The notes under the pieces were generated by a model that was not told where the DNA came from, ran no database searches, and was given only the letters and a program-made list of their open reading frames with translations. From an uncultured Litoreibacter sp. (GTDB lineage Bacteria; Pseudomonadota; Alphaproteobacteria; Rhodobacterales; Rhodobacteraceae): a stretch of 64,000 bases of DNA. This document shows, one piece after another, positions 28,978-37,600 of the stretch. The translations under genes and the position numbers were made by a program. The stretch lies in NCBI GenBank assembly GCA_947492995.1, contig CANLOU010000001.1, positions 1,063,001 to 1,127,000 of the forward strand, in the 5' to 3' direction. Each line of letters opens with the position of its first letter. The stretch's first letter is position 1.

Positions 28978-29076
28978 CGTGACCTGCTCGTTGGATGGCT
29001 GTTTTCTTTTCTTTTTAGATATAGGGGGCTTCGACGCGAATGTAGAGGGAAACTGCACGCCATTCGAAACATCAAA

Positions 29077-29111
29077 TGCACAATTATTAGGCAATGACTA
29101 ATAATTGTGCA
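29077..29111. promoter_or_regulatory. Perfect 14-bp inverted repeat between pbp1A and glnK
   Basis: TGCACAATTATTAG, 7-nt spacer GCAATGA, CTAATAATTGTGCA. Both arms match exactly. It lies 100 bp upstream of the divergent PBP1A gene and 126 bp upstream of glnK, is A/T-rich in a GC-rich region, and has no T-run. It is more likely a regulator-binding site or cruciform than a terminator. Outer TGCAC/GTGCA ends recall NtrC half-sites but the spacing is far larger than an NtrC site. Confidence 0.6.
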
Positions 29112-29237
29112 AATATTCTGTGAGCCACGCGTTTTCTACCCCATTTTCTGCCCTCGACTCGTTGAATGCTGCCCCTGCTGCGTCATTCCTCTGTTCATCG
29201 CCCGCAGATCAAGCGGGACCTGAAAGAGGGAAGACCT

Positions 29238-29576
29238 GTGAAACTAATCATTGCAGCAATCAAACCATTCAAACTGGAGGAGGTCCGCGAAGCGCTCACC
29301 ACCATCGGGGTGCGCGGGATGATGGTCACCGAGATCAAGGGCTTTGGCTCCCAGTCCGGTCATACCGAAATCTACCGCGGGGCCGAATACGCCGTGAACT
29401 TCGTGCCGAAAGTGAAGCTGGAGATCGTGGTCTCCGCCGCCATGGCCGACCAAGTGGTCGAAACCATCACCACCACCGCCAAGACCGACAAGATCGGCGA
29501 CGGCAAAATCTTCGTGTTGGATGTTCAGCAGGCCGTGCGTGTGCGGACTGGCGAAACCAACGACGAAGCGCTTTGA
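29238..29576 (+). CDS. glnK: PII nitrogen regulatory protein GlnK/GlnB
   Basis: 112 residues, exactly PII length. The T-loop carries the uridylylation site Tyr51 in GHTEIYRGAEYAVNFVPK. The B- and C-loop motifs AAKTDKIGDGKIFV and RVRTGETNDEAL bind ATP/ADP and 2-oxoglutarate. PII integrates carbon and nitrogen status. Lying 16 bp before amtB identifies it as the GlnK-type paralogue that plugs AmtB when nitrogen is sufficient. The start is GTG with GAGGGAAG upstream. Expression is expected to be nitrogen-controlled, but I found no clear sigma-54 promoter. Confidence 0.95.
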   Translation: MKLIIAAIKPFKLEEVREALTTIGVRGMMVTEIKGFGSQSGHTEIYRGAEYAVNFVPKVKLEIVVSAAMADQVVETITTTAKTDKIGDGKIFVLDVQQAVRVRTGETNDEAL

Positions 29577-29592
29577 GACGGGAACTAGTATC

Positions 29593-30915
29593 ATGAGCAC
29601 CAAAACACTCCTTTCAGCCGTCGCGGTCGCAGCCCTGCTGCCGTCGCTCGGCTTCGCGCAAGAGGCGGACACAACGCCGACAAACGCCGATATCGGCTTC
29701 ATCTTCACCACCTTCATGTTCCTCGTGGCGGGCTTTCTGGTCTTCTGGATGGCGGCGGGCTTCTCCATGCTGGAGGCAGGCCTTGTGCGGTCCAAGAACG
29801 TGACCATGCAGCTGACCAAAAACATGGGTCTCTTTTCGCTGGCGTCGATCTTCTACTACCTGATCGGCTACAATCTGATGTACCCGGGCGACGGCTGGTC
29901 CGTCGAGGGCATCATCGGGGCGTTCGCGCCGGCGGCGATGGAACCCGTGGGCCTTGAGGGCGCAGAGCCGGACCTGACCTACGCGTCTGTGGGCTCGGAT
30001 TTCTTCTTCCAGCTGATGTTTTGTGCGGCGACCGCGTCCATCGTGTCGGGTGCCGTGGCGGAACGCATCAAGCTGTGGCCGTTCCTGATCTTCACGGTTG
30101 TGCTGACCTCCGTCATCTACCCGATCCAGGCGTCCTGGAAATGGGGCGGCGGCTTCCTTGATGGCATGGGCTTCCTGGACTTCGCGGGCTCCACTGTGGT
30201 GCACTCCGTTGGCGGCTGGGCCGCGCTGACAGGCGCGATCATCCTTGGGCCACGTCTGGGCAAGTACAAAGACGGCAAGGTCTTCCCGATGCCGGGCTCC
30301 AACCTGACGCTGGCCACACTGGGTACGTTCATCCTGTGGCTCGGCTGGTTCGGCTTCAACGGCGGCTCGCAGCTTTACATGGACACTGCTGGCAACGTGG
30401 CCGACATCTCCCGCATCTTCGCCAACACCAATACGGCGGCGGCTGGCGGGGCAATCACCGCGCTGATCCTGACGCAGGTGATGTACAAGAAGCCTGACCT
30501 CACCATGGTGCTGAACGGCGCGTTGGCTGGTCTGGTGTCGATCACGGCGGAGCCGCTGACCCCATCGCTGGGTGTAGCAACCTTGATCGGTGCTGTGGGC
30601 GGGGTGATCGTGGTCTTCGCGGTGCCGTTCCTCGACAAGCTGAAAATCGACGACGTGGTCGGCGCCATCCCGGTGCACCTGTTCGCCGGTATCTGGGGCA
30701 CCATCGCGGTGACCTTCACAAACGGCGATGCGTCGCTGGGCGTGCAGCTTTATTCGATCCTCGTGGTCGGTGTCTTCACCGTGGTTGCATCGGGTATCCT
30801 GTGGTTCCTCTTGAAGGCCACAATGGGCATCCGGGTGTCCGAGGAAGACGAGATCAACGGTCTCGATACATCTGAATTGGGTATGGAAGCATATCCAGAA
30901 TTCTCCAAAGGCTGA
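29593..30915 (+). CDS. amtB: Ammonium transporter AmtB
   Basis: 440 residues. The signal peptide MSTKTLLSAVAVAALLPSLGFAQ is removed in this family, leaving eleven membrane helices. The twin-His pore residues lie in VVHSVGGWAAL and IPVHLFAGIWG, and the Amt signature DFAGSTVVHSVGGW is intact. It imports ammonium across the inner membrane and forms a complex with GlnK. The gene is 16 bp after glnK. Codon use is notably C-ended compared with nearby genes, consistent with high expression. Confidence 0.96.
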   Translation: MSTKTLLSAVAVAALLPSLGFAQEADTTPTNADIGFIFTTFMFLVAGFLVFWMAAGFSMLEAGLVRSKNVTMQLTKNMGLFSLASIFYYLIGYNLMYPGDGWSVEGIIGAFAPAAMEPVGLEGAEPDLTYASVGSDFFFQLMFCAATASIVSGAVAERIKLWPFLIFTVVLTSVIYPIQASWKWGGGFLDGMGFLDFAGSTVVHSVGGWAALTGAIILGPRLGKYKDGKVFPMPGSNLTLATLGTFILWLGWFGFNGGSQLYMDTAGNVADISRIFANTNTAAAGGAITALILTQVMYKKPDLTMVLNGALAGLVSITAEPLTPSLGVATLIGAVGGVIVVFAVPFLDKLKIDDVVGAIPVHLFAGIWGTIAVTFTNGDASLGVQLYSILVVGVFTVVASGILWFLLKATMGIRVSEEDEINGLDTSELGMEAYPEFSKG

Positions 30916-30946
30916 GCTCCCTCCCTCTAAACCAGCCTTTAATACG

Positions 30947-30977
30947 AAGCCCGGGTCAGACATGGCCCGGGCTTTTT
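30947..30977 (+). terminator. Intrinsic terminator of glnK-amtB
   Basis: AAGCCCGGG, loop of 10 nt, CCCGGGC followed by TTTTT. It lies 32 bp after the amtB stop. Confidence 0.85.
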
Positions 30978-31023
30978 CTATGCTGCCTTCCAAACCCCCG
31001 CGCTTGGCCCTACGGTTTGATCC

Positions 31024-31974
31024 ATGCCCGCTGATCCCGTCGCCCGTATTGTCTTCACATCCTGTTGCCACCACCGCCGGGCGGACCAACCCGCATGGCA
31101 AATGATCGCGGACCGCAAGCCGGACCTGCTGCTGTTGCTGGGCGATAACATCTATGCCGAACCTACGGGGTGGCAGGTCGACGACCTCGCGGCCAAATAC
31201 GCGGCCAAAATGGCCGACCCGCAGTTCCGCGCGGCCTTCGATACCATCCCCACCATCGCCACATGGGACGACCACGACCTTGGGCCCAACAACGCGCTGG
31301 GCGACAGCCCTGAGGCCCGCGCCCCCGGCACAACGGGGTTGGAACGCAGGCAGGAAGCGCGGCTGCAATTCCTCACCCACCTCGCGCCTAGCGGGGTGGA
31401 TGCAAGCGCCCTCGACCACCCCGCAGGGCAGATCTATTGCAGCTACACCCTCAACAACGTCTTCATCATCGTCCTTGATGGTCGCTACTACCGCCAGGAC
31501 ATCCGCACGCAGGGTGCCGACGCGCAGTTCCTTGGCGAAGACCAAGAGGCATGGCTCTGGCAGCAACTCGACCGCGCACGGTCAGGCGACTACCTCGCCA
31601 CGCTGGTCTGCTGCGGGTCCACCATCAACGCCAGCAAGGTGCTGGGCGAAGACGTCTCCCATTACCGCCGCTTCTACGCGGAATTTCAGACGCGGTTCAA
31701 AGCCTGCCCCAACCCGATATTCCTGTCCGGCGACATCCACCAAAACACCTACCGCCGACATGACGGGTTCTTTGAGGCCATCGCCTCAGGCGTCGCACAA
31801 ACCCGCCGCCGCGACCTGTCCGAAGACTTCCCCGACGGCGTCGAAGAGGTCGACAATTTCTGCGAGCTGCGCCTCTATGAGGACTGCGCGGTATTTGAAT
31901 TTTGCGTCACCGATTACGGCGTGTTCGAAGAACGCTTCCCGATCACCGGCGCGGCCAACCCAAAGGGGGACTGA
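31024..31974 (+). CDS. PhoD-like alkaline phosphatase family metallophosphoesterase
   Basis: 316 residues without a signal peptide. Metal-site motifs of the PhoD-like family are clear: VFTSCCHHR at the start, LLLGDNIYAEP, ATWDDHDLGPNNA and LSGDIHQNTY. Family members hydrolyse phosphodiesters or phosphomonoesters; those that lack export signals are cytosolic and of uncertain substrate. The last codons are followed one base later by the MBL hydrolase ATG, so the two form an operon. Codon use is strongly C-ended, as in amtB upstream. Confidence 0.87.
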   Translation: MPADPVARIVFTSCCHHRRADQPAWQMIADRKPDLLLLLGDNIYAEPTGWQVDDLAAKYAAKMADPQFRAAFDTIPTIATWDDHDLGPNNALGDSPEARAPGTTGLERRQEARLQFLTHLAPSGVDASALDHPAGQIYCSYTLNNVFIIVLDGRYYRQDIRTQGADAQFLGEDQEAWLWQQLDRARSGDYLATLVCCGSTINASKVLGEDVSHYRRFYAEFQTRFKACPNPIFLSGDIHQNTYRRHDGFFEAIASGVAQTRRRDLSEDFPDGVEEVDNFCELRLYEDCAVFEFCVTDYGVFEERFPITGAANPKGD

Positions 31975-31975
31975 G

Positions 31976-32821
31976 ATGCTTTGCAAAATCGGCGAGGTCG
32001 AGATTTGGCGCATTCTGGAAATCAACGGCCCCTATCTGCCGCCCGCTGATCTGTTCCCAAGCGCAGGCCCCGAGGTCGCTGACCTGATCGCGGCGCGTGT
32101 CGACAATTCGATCTGCCCCACCTCCGGCGGGCTGATCCTGCCGATACAGGGCTTCCTTCTGAAAACGCCCAGCCACATTGTCTTGGTCGACAGCTGTGTG
32201 GGCAATGACAAGACTTCCGGCCATGCTGATTGGCATCAACGCTCTGACAGCCGCTTCATGTCCGCGCTCACCGCTGCGGGCTGCGCGCCTGAAGATGTGG
32301 ATTACGTGCTTTGCACCCATCTGCACACCGACCATGTCGGCTGGAACACCAAGCTGCAGGATGGCCGATGGGTCCCGACTTTCCCCAACGCCAAATATCT
32401 GATCCCCGACGCCGATAACGTGGCTTTCAGCGCCGCGCCCAGCGACAGCTACACCGAAAGCGTGCTGCCGGTGATCGAGGCGGGGCAAAGCGAGATGGTC
32501 ACGCCACGCCACCAGCTTGGCGACCACGTCACCCTGATCCCCACACCCGGCCACACGCCGGGCCATGTTTCGGTTCTTGTCAAAAGCGGCGGGGCCGAGG
32601 CGATCATCACCGGTGACGCCATCCACACCACGGCCCAATGCTGGCACCCTGATTGGCATTTCAAATACGACACCGATGGGGACCTCGCTGCGCAGTCACG
32701 GCGTAAATTGTTGGAGGACGCCTCGGAATCCGGTGCCCGCGTCTTGGGCAACCATTTCGTGCTGCCCTCAGTCGGGCGCGTCAAATCCAATGGCGACGCG
32801 TTCCGTTGGGAAGATGGCTAG
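31976..32821 (+). CDS. MBL-fold metallo-hydrolase
   Basis: 281 residues. The zinc-binding motif THLHTDHVGW (HxHxDH), the further ligands in PTPGHTPGHVSVLV (His) and ITGDAIH (Asp), and a final GNHFV His are all present, so two metals should be bound. Architecture resembles AHL lactonase / quorum-quenching and related lactamase-fold hydrolases, but the substrate cannot be told. It starts 1 bp after the PhoD-like gene and is convergent with, and overlaps by 4 bp at the stop codons, the TetR gene. Confidence 0.87.
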   Translation: MLCKIGEVEIWRILEINGPYLPPADLFPSAGPEVADLIAARVDNSICPTSGGLILPIQGFLLKTPSHIVLVDSCVGNDKTSGHADWHQRSDSRFMSALTAAGCAPEDVDYVLCTHLHTDHVGWNTKLQDGRWVPTFPNAKYLIPDADNVAFSAAPSDSYTESVLPVIEAGQSEMVTPRHQLGDHVTLIPTPGHTPGHVSVLVKSGGAEAIITGDAIHTTAQCWHPDWHFKYDTDGDLAAQSRRKLLEDASESGARVLGNHFVLPSVGRVKSNGDAFRWEDG

Positions 32822-33393
32822 CCCCGCACCAAGGTTTCCCGCGCGATCCGCTGCGTCACTTCAATATAGCGCTCCTGCGACCAGCCGCAGCCTTGGCATA
32901 GCTGCGCCCAGTTGCCGACCGATAGAAGTGTCCACAAAAAATCCACGGCCTCCGTCTCGGACAGTGCCTCTGTCAGGCGGCCATCGGCCTTGAGGGCTGC
33001 GATGGCAGCTGCACAGCCATGCTTCACTGCAGCCATTCTATCAGTCCATGCGGCGGTGGCGTCCTCATCCGCTTCGCCCATGGCAATAAGGGCTTTGCCC
33101 ACGCCGTAGATGGTTGGGATGTAGTTGCCCCATGTCTCGATCCACAAGGGCAGGCGCTCTTCGCCCGTCGCCGCGTTGCGGCTGGCCTTTAGCCTGTCTT
33201 GGATGTCGTGAACCTCATCAATGTATTTCGTGGTGGCCACCAGCAATTCCGCCCGGTTGGGAAAGTGCAGGTACAGCGCTTGTCGGCTGATTTTGGCGGC
33301 TTTCGCAATGTCGGACATGCGCACCGCGTTGCCGCCGCCTTCCTCCAACAAGGACCAGGCTGATTTCAGGATACGGGAGCGGGTTGGATTCAT
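32818..33393 (-). CDS. TetR family transcriptional regulator
   Basis: 191 residues. The N-terminal TetR helix-turn-helix covers about 6-52 (ILKSAWSLLEEGGGNAVRMSDIAKAAKISRQALYLHFPNRAELL). The C-terminal ligand domain is unclassified. I use the ATG of MNPTRSRI; an ATG four codons earlier (33405) is also possible and lies inside an operator. It is divergent from an NAD(P)H-binding oxidoreductase gene, and the shared spacer carries two perfect 19-bp inverted repeats. These suit autorepression plus repression of the neighbour, with the inducer unknown. Confidence 0.9.
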   Translation of the reverse strand: MNPTRSRILKSAWSLLEEGGGNAVRMSDIAKAAKISRQALYLHFPNRAELLVATTKYIDEVHDIQDRLKASRNAATGEERLPLWIETWGNYIPTIYGVGKALIAMGEADEDATAAWTDRMAAVKHGCAAAIAALKADGRLTEALSETEAVDFLWTLLSVGNWAQLCQGCGWSQERYIEVTQRIARETLVRG

Positions 33394-33396
33394 TTC

Positions 33397-33415
33397 ACTT
33401 GACATGATGTCAAGT
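33397..33415. promoter_or_regulatory. TetR operator candidate 1
   Basis: ACTTGACAT-G-ATGTCAAGT, a perfect 9-bp inverted repeat around one base. It begins 4 bp upstream of the chosen tetR start, so a bound protein would block tetR transcription or translation initiation. Confidence 0.8.
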
Positions 33416-33439
33416 TGAGGGGTAGAGGTTCGATTGTCA

Positions 33440-33458
33440 ACTTGACACAGTGTCAAGT
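33440..33458. promoter_or_regulatory. TetR operator candidate 2
   Basis: ACTTGACAC-A-GTGTCAAGT, a perfect 9-bp inverted repeat matching operator 1 in 8 of 9 bases per arm. Centre-to-centre distance from operator 1 is 43 bp, about four helical turns, so both would face the same side of DNA. It contains a TTGACA hexamer. Confidence 0.8.
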
Positions 33459-33486
33459 AACTCAAAAAGTAGAAAAGGAGATCACC

Positions 33487-34116
33487 ATGAAAGTCATCGT
33501 ATTCGGCGCCACTGGCACAGTCGGCACACTCGCAGTTCAGCAAATGCTGGAAGACGGCCACACGGTCACAGCCTTTGCCCGCAAGCCCGAGAAACTGAAC
33601 CTATCTCACCCGGCACTCACCCGCGTCGCAGGCGACGCCTTGCAGCCCAAATCTGCCGCAGACGCCATCAAAGGCCATGACGCGGTTGTCATCACCTTGG
33701 GGTCCGGCATGTCGCGCAAAAGCGTCATCCGTTCCGAAGGGACCATGAACGTCATCAACGGCATGCAGAAACATGGCGTCGACCGTCTTATCTGCCAAAG
33801 CACGCTCGGTGCGCATGAAAGCTGGAGCAACCTCAACTTCTTCTGGAAGCGGATCATGTTCGGCCTGCTGCTGCGCCCGGTCTTCCTCGACCACGAGCTT
33901 CAGGAAAGCCTTGTACGCGCCAGCGGGTTGAACTGGACCATCGTGCGCCCTGGCGCCTTTGCCGACGGTCCGGCCACCGGCGGCTACAAAGAGAATTTTG
34001 CGCCATCCGAGCGTGCGTTGACCCTAAAGATTTCCCGCGCCGATATTGCCGCGTTTCTGTCGCGCCAAGTGTCGGACTTGCGTTACGCGGGACGGGCAGT
34101 TGCCATCTCTAACTGA
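33487..34116 (+). CDS. NAD(P)H-binding oxidoreductase (atypical SDR)
   Basis: 209 residues beginning MKVIVFGATGTVGTLAVQQMLEDGH, with the GxxGxxG dinucleotide motif of atypical SDR / NmrA-like proteins (NAD_binding_10). The segment NWTIVRPGAFADGPATGGY is a further family landmark. Such proteins act as NAD(P)-dependent reductases or redox sensors; this one lacks the YxxxK catalytic pair, so activity is uncertain. The ribosome site AAAGGAG is strong. It is controlled, by inference, by the divergent TetR through the twin operators. A perfect terminator follows. Confidence 0.88.
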   Translation: MKVIVFGATGTVGTLAVQQMLEDGHTVTAFARKPEKLNLSHPALTRVAGDALQPKSAADAIKGHDAVVITLGSGMSRKSVIRSEGTMNVINGMQKHGVDRLICQSTLGAHESWSNLNFFWKRIMFGLLLRPVFLDHELQESLVRASGLNWTIVRPGAFADGPATGGYKENFAPSERALTLKISRADIAAFLSRQVSDLRYAGRAVAISN

Positions 34117-34133
34117 GCGCACCTAAGAACGAA

Positions 34134-34163
34134 AAAACCCCGCTGGCTGTGCAGCGGGGTTTT
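34134..34163. terminator. Bidirectional intrinsic terminator
   Basis: AAAACCCCGCTG, loop GCTGTG, CAGCGGGGTTTT. A 12-bp stem with A and T tails, between the oxidoreductase and the convergent trxA. Confidence 0.88.
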
Positions 34164-34213
34164 GTACAATTTGGGTTTTGGGGCTTTGAAAGTTGCCCCA
34201 ATTTGTACAATTT
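34160..34213. repeat. Direct repeats and hairpin behind trxA
   Basis: Two copies of TTTGTACAATTT (about 34161 and 34202) flank the hairpin TTGGGGC-TTTGAAAGTT-GCCCCAA (34183-34206). Each repeat contains the palindrome TTGTACAA. The second repeat runs into the trxA stop codon. Confidence 0.5.
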
Positions 34214-34535
34214 AGGCGATTGTCTCGTCGATCCAGCCCGCCAACGCCGCTTTCGGAGCCGCGCCAACCTTGTTGGACACCACTTCACCATCTTTGAACA
34301 TGAACAGCGCCGGAATCCCACGCACCCCCATCTGGGCGGGGGAGTTCGGGTTCTCGTCCACGTTCACTTTGACGATTTTGACCTTGCCGTCATACTCGGC
34401 GGAAAGCTCTTCCAAAGCGGGGCCAATCTGCTTGCAGGGGCCGCACCATTCCGCCCAAAAGTCAACAATAACAGGGACATCCGATTGGCGGACTTCGGCG
34501 TCAAAAGTGTCGTCAGTAGCGGCAACAGTAGCCAT
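34212..34535 (-). CDS. trxA: Thioredoxin
   Basis: 107 residues with the redox site [15 protein letters not shown] and the conserved cis-Pro in [13 protein letters not shown]. It is the general cytosolic disulfide reductant. Length and the [15 protein letters not shown] block match thioredoxin 1. It lies 66 bp after addA on the same strand, an order common in Alphaproteobacteria, so it may be partly co-transcribed. The region in between could carry its own promoter. Confidence 0.96.
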   Translation of the reverse strand: MATVAATDDTFDAEVRQSDVPVIVDFWAEWCGPCKQIGPALEELSAEYDGKVKIVKVNVDENPNSPAQMGVRGIPALFMFKDGEVVSNKVGAAPKAALAGWIDETIA

Positions 34536-34601
34536 TGTGTTCCCTCCGGGGATTGGGTGATTGTTCTAGGAGGACGAACCTATGGCTGCCTTGCAGAGTC
34601 G

Positions 34602-37600
34602 TCAAGGTTTAGTGGTGCACAGCAGGGCTGCACTCACGATGTCGTGCGGAAGTGCCATTAATTCCGCCGTTTCGGTCCAGACAATTGCGGTTTCAATCTG
34701 CTTGTCGAGGTAGATTTGCGCCAGCGCCGCCGCATACGCCCCCATCTGCCGCAGCAGCCCATCGGGCGTTTCCTGCGGTGTTTTTGGGACGATGCGGTTG
34801 GATTTGAAGTCAACCGCCGTCACCGTCGTCTCCGTGATGAGCAACCTGTCAATTGCGCCTGAGACGCGCTGCCCTTCAAGCTCAGGCAATGCCGCCGTGA
34901 CCGCGACCTCCGCCAACGCTGTTCCATCGAACAAATGCGCCAGATGCGGTGCGTCCAGAACGCGGGCGGCATGTGCCAAAAGGTCCTCGTCACCCTTGTT
35001 TTCATAGGTCTCAAGCAACCTTTCGGCAAATTTCTCCCGCTCACCCACCGCAACGCCCGCCACATGTTCCAGCAACACATGTATCGCCGTGCCCCGCGCC
35101 TTGGCGTCTTCCTCTGACAGAATTTCGGCGGGCCCCGGCAAGGCCTTGCTGCCGCCCAAATGTGAGGGCGACAAGGTCATTGGCGGAGCCTTGGGTGCTT
35201 CGCTGGGCATCATGGCCCAATTTGGAAGTGCGCCGGGTGCGTCCGTCACCCCCAACGGCCGCGTCCCGGTGTTGTCCGGCCATGTCATGTGGTGCAGGCG
35301 CAGCTTGACGTCGTCAGCAGGCGCCGCGCCCGCCCGCGTCAGCCCGTTTTCTACAATCTCGTACCATGTGTCGCCCTTCTTGGGCGGGTCCCCTGACCCG
35401 CACACAATAAGCCAGCTTTCAGCACGGGTCAGCGCGACGTAAAGCAGCCGCATCCGCTCTTGGAACTGCAGGTCTTTTTTGGCGTCGGTCAGTGCGGATT
35501 GAAGCTGCGTGGCGTCCCTGGCGTTGGATTTCCAAAGAGCGGTTCCATCGGCGCTGAGAATGTCATCCCGGATCAGGTTCTGCGTGGTGCCGGTCTGCGG
35601 CAGGATGACAATGGGTGCCTCCAACCCCTTTGCGCCATGTACGGTCATGACGCGGATAAAATCGCCTTCACTGTCCATTTGGCGTTTGATCGTCACGTCA
35701 TCCGTGGCCAGCCAAGTCAGGAAGCCGGTAAGCGTCGGGGCTTCGGTCTGCTCGTAGGTCAGGGCCTGGTCAAGGAGCGCGGTGATGCCTTCGTCGGCCT
35801 CCGTGCCAAGCCGGGCGAGCAAGCGCTCACGGCCATGATGGCGCGTCAGCGCCCGTTCCAGAAGCTCGTAGGGGCGATCAAAGTCTGTCTGCTTTCGCAG
35901 GTCGATGAGCATGGCGTGAAGGTTGGGATAGGTTTCCTTGCGCTTCTCCAATTCATGCCACAAGTCGCCCTCGCGCCCGTGGGCAAGGGTGTAGAGGTCT
36001 TGTTCGGTCAGATTTCCCAAGGGGGATTTGATGACTTCGGCAAGGGCCAAATCGTCCTGTGGGTTTTCGAGAAATGTCAGCAGGGACACCAGATCGCGGA
36101 CGCCAAGTTCACCGCCAACACGCAGGCGGTCGGCGCCGGCCATGGGTATGTTCAACTTTTTGCAGGCGCGAATGATTTCGTGAAAAAGCCCGCCTTGGGC
36201 GGACCGGGTTTGCACAAGGATCAGGAAGTCCTTGGCCTTGATCGGACGGGTTCGCAGGTGGTCTATGCCATCTTCGCGGACCAGCTCTGTGATTTGGCCT
36301 TGGGTAATCTGGTCAAAGATGTGACTGGCGATTTGGGTCGCAAGTTGTACCGAATGGTGGTCGGTGCCCACAGTGTCGACGGGGTTGAACCAGTCTTCTT
36401 CGAACTCAGACTTTTCGGCCTCTATCCAGTCCCAAAGATCAACCCGACCGGGCAGGGTGTTCTTGAAGGGCTTGTGGACCAGCGCATCGCCCATGCCCTT
36501 GCGCAAATCGTCTGTGAAGACGTGGTCGACGAGGTTTAGAATGGGGGCGGCGGAGCGGAAGGAATAAAGCAGCTCTTTGGCGGCGAAGGGGGCTTCGATG
36601 GCGGCCAGCTTTGCCTCAAAATCGGCGCGCATGCGGTCGAATTCGGCGGGGTCCGCGCCTTGGAATGAATAGATCGACTGCTTCTTGTCACCGACCACAA
36701 AGATCGTGCGTTCGGTGTTTTTGCGCGCGCCTTCGCCCGATGTGAATTCTTGTGCTAGCAGCCGGATCACGTCCCATTGCGCGGGGGAGGTGTCTTGCGC
36801 TTCGTCCACCAGGATATGGTCGATACCGCCATCAAGCCGAAACAGCACCCATGCGGCGACCGATTGGTCGGTCAGCAGGTCGCGGGCCTTGTGGATCAGG
36901 TCGTCGAAATCGAGCCAACCACGTTGCTGCTTGGCCTTGTTCAGTCTGTCGATGAAGGGCAGGGCAAAAGCGTGCAGCGTTTTGGTCCGGCGCACGGCCA
37001 GAAAGGCGAGACGCGTGTCACGCGTATCCGCGACGCGTTGTTTGAACGCATCGAACCGGTCTTTCAAAATGCCCATCTCTTGCCCGGTGGCCTTTGTTGG
37101 CGGAGAGGCCTTGGGACTGAAAGGGGTTTTGGTCTTTGCGCCCGTCAGGCTGAGATCTTCGAGGTCGGCCAGCAATGCCAGGGACGGCCTGGTCAGGTCT
37201 GTGGCTGCCAGCCGCCGCGCAAGAGTTTGGTCAGTGCTTGTCCCCTGTTCGAGAAAAGGGACCATGTCTGTGAAAAGCTGCGCTTCCGAGCCGTCCAAAA
37301 CCGTGTCGATAATGCTTTGCGCAGTGGTGCCGATGGGCACATCAAGCAAGCTATGCAAGTCGTCGTTCGACGGCTGGTGGGCGAAAACCTCTGACTGCTT
37401 GGCAATTTCGGCAAGCAAAGCGTCCGGCTCTTCGCCGGTAAATTCGGTTGCCAGCGCGTGGACCACTTCGGGCAGGTCCTCGGTCAGCTGGTCCATGACG
37501 TCCGCGCGCAACTGCTTGCCTGCCCGGTCATCCATTTCGGTGAACGCCGGAGAGACTTGCGCCTCCAACGGGAACCGGCGCAGCAACGATGCGCAGAACG

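Noticed and set aside
29112-29237. Sigma-54 (GG-N10-GC) promoter for glnK
   Set aside because: No TGGCAC-N5-TTGC-like element was found in the spacer, although one would be expected from the biology.
29614-31566. 650-codon open frame on the minus strand
   Set aside because: Covers amtB and the PhoD-like gene in antisense; His/Arg/Asp-rich without motifs.
33442-33475. Full sigma-70 promoter at the second TetR operator
   Set aside because: TTGACA is present but no acceptable -10 hexamer lies 16-18 bp downstream, so I list only the operators.
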